A stretch of 15,727 bases of DNA from NCBI GenBank assembly GCA_021741925.1, contig JAIOWW010000015.1, positions 1-15,727 on the forward strand, read 5' to 3'. Numbering within the stretch: the first letter of the stretch is position 1; each line of letters begins with the position of its first letter. The notes under the pieces are model-generated. The model had not been told where the DNA came from, did no database searches, and saw nothing but the letters and a program-made list of their open reading frames with translations. Positions 13,676 to 15,727 of the stretch are shown one piece after another. The DNA is from Pontimonas sp. (GTDB lineage: Bacteria > Actinomycetota > Actinomycetes > Actinomycetales > Microbacteriaceae). The position numbers and the translations under genes are program-made.

Positions 13676-15133
13676 ATGAGTTTTCTTGACTATGCACCAG
13701 CGCCCGAATCAACATCGGTGCTGAACCTGCAAAAGAACTACGGCTTGTTTATCGGTGGAGAGTTTGTGGAGGGACGCGGCTCCGCATTCGCCACGGTGTC
13801 ACCCTCAACGGAGGAGGTCATTACTACTGTCGCCGAAGCCACCGAGGAAGATGTCGACAAGGCCGTTACTGCTGCTCGTAAGGCTTATGAGAAGACCTGG
13901 TCCAAGATGTCGGGAAGTGAACGAGGAAAGTACCTTTTTCGCATCGCTCGAATCCTCCAGGAGCGTGCTCGTGAGCTTGCTGTCGCCGAAACCCTGGACA
14001 ACGGGAAGCCCATTCGTGAGACCAGGGATGTCGACATCCCCCTTGTTGCTGCGTGGTTCTTCTACTACGCCGGCTGGGCGGACAAACTCGAATATGCGGG
14101 GCTTGGACCCCATCCGAAAGCACTCGGCGTTGCCGCGCAGATCATCCCCTGGAACTTCCCCCTGCTCATGCTGGCGTGGAAAATTGCTCCGGCTTTGGCA
14201 GCGGGCAACACCGTAGTTCTCAAGCCTGCAGAGACCACTCCGTTGACCGCCCTGTTGTTTGCGGAAATTTGCCAGCAGGCTGATCTCCCGGCCGGAGTGG
14301 TGAATATCGTGACAGGAGCGGGTGCCACTGGCGCCGCGTTGGTGGCTCACCCGGATATCAATAAGGTTGCGTTCACCGGTTCAACGCCGGTGGGTCGCAA
14401 GATTGCTCAGACTCTTGCCGGTTCTTCTACCAAGGTGACGCTCGAGCTAGGGGGCAAAGGGGCGAACATCATCTTTGATGATGCTGCGATTGATCAAGCA
14501 ATCGAAGGAGTGGTCAGCGGAATCTTCTTCAACCAGGGTCACGTTTGTTGCGCCGGCTCGAGACTGCTCGTTCAAGAGAACATCCACGATGATGTGGTGG
14601 CGAGGCTTCAACGCCGTCTCTCCACGTTGCGGCTCGGCGACCCCCTCGACAAGAACACCGACATTGGTGCCGTCAACTCGAAAGCCCAGCTTGCTCGGAT
14701 TACTGAGCTTGCCAATAGTGGTGATGAGGAGGGTGCGAATCGCTGGAGCGCGGCGTGTGACATTCCCACGAAAGGATTTTGGTTCCCGCCGACAGTGTTC
14801 ACGGACGTACATACCAGCCACCGGATTGCCCGGGAGGAAATCTTTGGCCCCGTTCTCTCCGTGATGACCTTTAGGACGCCGGACGAGGCCGTGGCGAAAG
14901 CTAACAACTCTCCCTATGGACTCAGTGCGGGAATCTGGACTGAGAAAGCGTCCCGCATGCTCGCCATCGCCGACAAACTTCGCGCGGGCGTTATCTGGGC
15001 AAACACGTTCAACAAGTTCGATCCGGCCAGTCCTTTTGGTGGCTATAAGGAATCCGGATACGGCAGAGAGGGTGGACGTCACGGACTGTTCCCCTATCTC
15101 GAATCCACTGACTGGATGAAAGGTGGTCGATGA
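13676..15133 (+). CDS. Aldehyde dehydrogenase, catalytically complete (ALDH16-type N-terminal half?)
   Basis: NAD(P)-dependent aldehyde dehydrogenase of 485 residues. In this operon its substrate is probably the acetaldehyde released by DeoC. All catalytic elements are visible: IIPWNFP with N160 (oxyanion hole), KPAE with K183 (coenzyme ribose), FTGSTPVG (233-240), LELGGK with general base E257, nucleophile C291 in FFNQGHVCCAGSR, EEIFGP with E388, and FGGYKESGYGREGG near the end. Histidine replaces the usual glutamine in GQxCxAGSR. The protein ends soon after that motif, without an extension. The start is 2 bp after the deoC stop; no good Shine-Dalgarno is seen, so translation may be coupled. 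The stop overlaps the next gene, which is ALDH-like but lacks catalytic motifs. The pair matches the two domains of ALDH16. General function is certain, substrate and subfamily are inferred. Confidence 0.92.
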   Translation: MSFLDYAPAPESTSVLNLQKNYGLFIGGEFVEGRGSAFATVSPSTEEVITTVAEATEEDVDKAVTAARKAYEKTWSKMSGSERGKYLFRIARILQERARELAVAETLDNGKPIRETRDVDIPLVAAWFFYYAGWADKLEYAGLGPHPKALGVAAQIIPWNFPLLMLAWKIAPALAAGNTVVLKPAETTPLTALLFAEICQQADLPAGVVNIVTGAGATGAALVAHPDINKVAFTGSTPVGRKIAQTLAGSSTKVTLELGGKGANIIFDDAAIDQAIEGVVSGIFFNQGHVCCAGSRLLVQENIHDDVVARLQRRLSTLRLGDPLDKNTDIGAVNSKAQLARITELANSGDEEGANRWSAACDIPTKGFWFPPTVFTDVHTSHRIAREEIFGPVLSVMTFRTPDEAVAKANNSPYGLSAGIWTEKASRMLAIADKLRAGVIWANTFNKFDPASPFGGYKESGYGREGGRHGLFPYLESTDWMKGGR

Positions 15134-15727
15134 TGCCCAGGCTCTCCATACCCAAGACATACAAGCTCTACATCGGCGGCAAATTTCCTCGCTCCGAGAG
15201 TGGATACACCTATGAGGTGACCACCACCAAGGGTGCCTTTCTGGCCAATGCAGCGAAGGCGAGTCGCAAAGATGCTCGCGATGCAGTTGCGGCGGCTCGT
15301 TCAGCCCAGGCCAGCTTTGCTGGGCTGACCGCCTACAACCGTGGCCAGATTTTGTATCGCATTGCGGAGGTTCTCGAAGGTCGCCGCGATCAGTTTGTTG
15401 AGGAGATTCGAGCATCAGAAGGCGTGAGCGCTCAGGCCGCAAACAAGCAGGTCGAAAACGCAATCGACACGTGGGTTTGGTATGCCGGATTTGCCGATAA
15501 GTACGCCCAAGTTGCGGGAAACGGAAACCCGGTGGCGGGCCCCTATTTCAACCTGTCCACCCCTGAGCCCACCGGTGTTGTGGTGGCGGTGGCACCGGCA
15601 GGTAAGACGGGGGAGAGTCTTCTCGGGTTGAGTGCCGTTTTGGCTCCCATTCTCACCAGTGGGAACACGGCGGTGGTGCTCGCGCACCCCACCCAGCCAC
15701 TCTCCGCCATCAGTTTCGCTGAGGTCC
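15130..15727 (+). CDS. ALDH-like protein with degenerate active site, 3'-truncated by window edge
   Basis: An open frame of 199 codons running off the right edge. It starts at ATG 15130, overlapping the previous stop (ATGA); ATG 15133 is equally possible. KLYIGGKFPRSESG (12-25) and NRGQILYRIAEVLEGRRDQF (70-89) are clearly of the aldehyde dehydrogenase superfamily. Where active enzymes have PWNFP it reads PAGKTG (156-161). Where they have KPAE it reads LAHPTQ (185-190), so the conserved asparagine and lysine are both lost. It is therefore probably a non-catalytic partner of the ALDH encoded just upstream, like the inactive C-terminal domain of ALDH16 proteins. The cysteine region, if any, lies outside the window. 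Membership of the superfamily is certain; the partner role is inferred. Confidence 0.88.
   Translation, partial: MMPRLSIPKTYKLYIGGKFPRSESGYTYEVTTTKGAFLANAAKASRKDARDAVAAARSAQASFAGLTAYNRGQILYRIAEVLEGRRDQFVEEIRASEGVSAQAANKQVENAIDTWVWYAGFADKYAQVAGNGNPVAGPYFNLSTPEPTGVVVAVAPAGKTGESLLGLSAVLAPILTSGNTAVVLAHPTQPLSAISFAEV

Noticed and set aside
2104..14450. Apparent excess of CTCGAG (XhoI-type) hexamers, suggesting a methylation or recombination signal
   Set aside because: Most copies are in frame as the Leu-Glu codons CTC GAG, or arise from a preferred CTC codon before GA; codon use explains them.
14447..15463. 338-codon open frame on the minus strand spanning both ALDH genes
   Set aside because: Antisense to two clear ALDH-family genes and with no domain features; treated as a shadow.

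Overview
The window looks like the chromosome of a high-GC Gram-positive bacterium (Actinomycetota). It most resembles the compact genomes of Microbacteriaceae and freshwater relatives. I infer this from the protein sequences, from the order leuS-comEA-comEC-holA-rpsT-lepA, which I recall as common in Actinobacteria, from the frequent GTG starts and from very tight packing. No gap exceeds about 160 bp. I see no mobile element, CRISPR array, tRNA or rRNA gene.

Layout. The 3' part of leuS (leucyl-tRNA synthetase) enters from the left edge. It is followed by a competence pair, comEA and comEC, with overlapping stop and start, and then by holA (DNA polymerase III delta). Two genes lie on the minus strand: a small ABM-like protein whose 3' end overlaps holA by 8 bp, and rpsT (ribosomal protein S20) with a clear rho-independent terminator between them. 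lepA (elongation factor 4) diverges from rpsT. Next come a small four-helix membrane protein translationally coupled to ribF, and then a CynX/NimT-like MFS transporter.

The right third is a deoxyribose-phosphate catabolic operon. It encodes a SorC/DeoR-type regulator, a long DERA aldolase (deoC) that resembles animal DERA in its C-terminal part, a complete aldehyde dehydrogenase, and a second ALDH-like gene cut by the window edge. The second gene has lost the usual PWNFP and KPxE motifs. I interpret the two ALDH genes as the separated halves of an ALDH16-type enzyme, an active domain plus an inactive partner. DeoC would split deoxyribose-5-phosphate into glyceraldehyde-3-phosphate and acetaldehyde, and the ALDH would oxidise the acetaldehyde. 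An inverted repeat overlapping the -35 box of the regulator promoter is a good candidate operator.

A second theme is transcription start architecture. Four genes at the head of transcription units (comEA, the small membrane gene, the MFS gene and the SorC gene) each have a TANNNT box exactly 6 nt before the start codon. A fifth, the ABM-like gene, has a near match at the same distance. This predicts leaderless mRNAs. Genes inside operons instead start in 4-base ATGA or GTGA overlaps.
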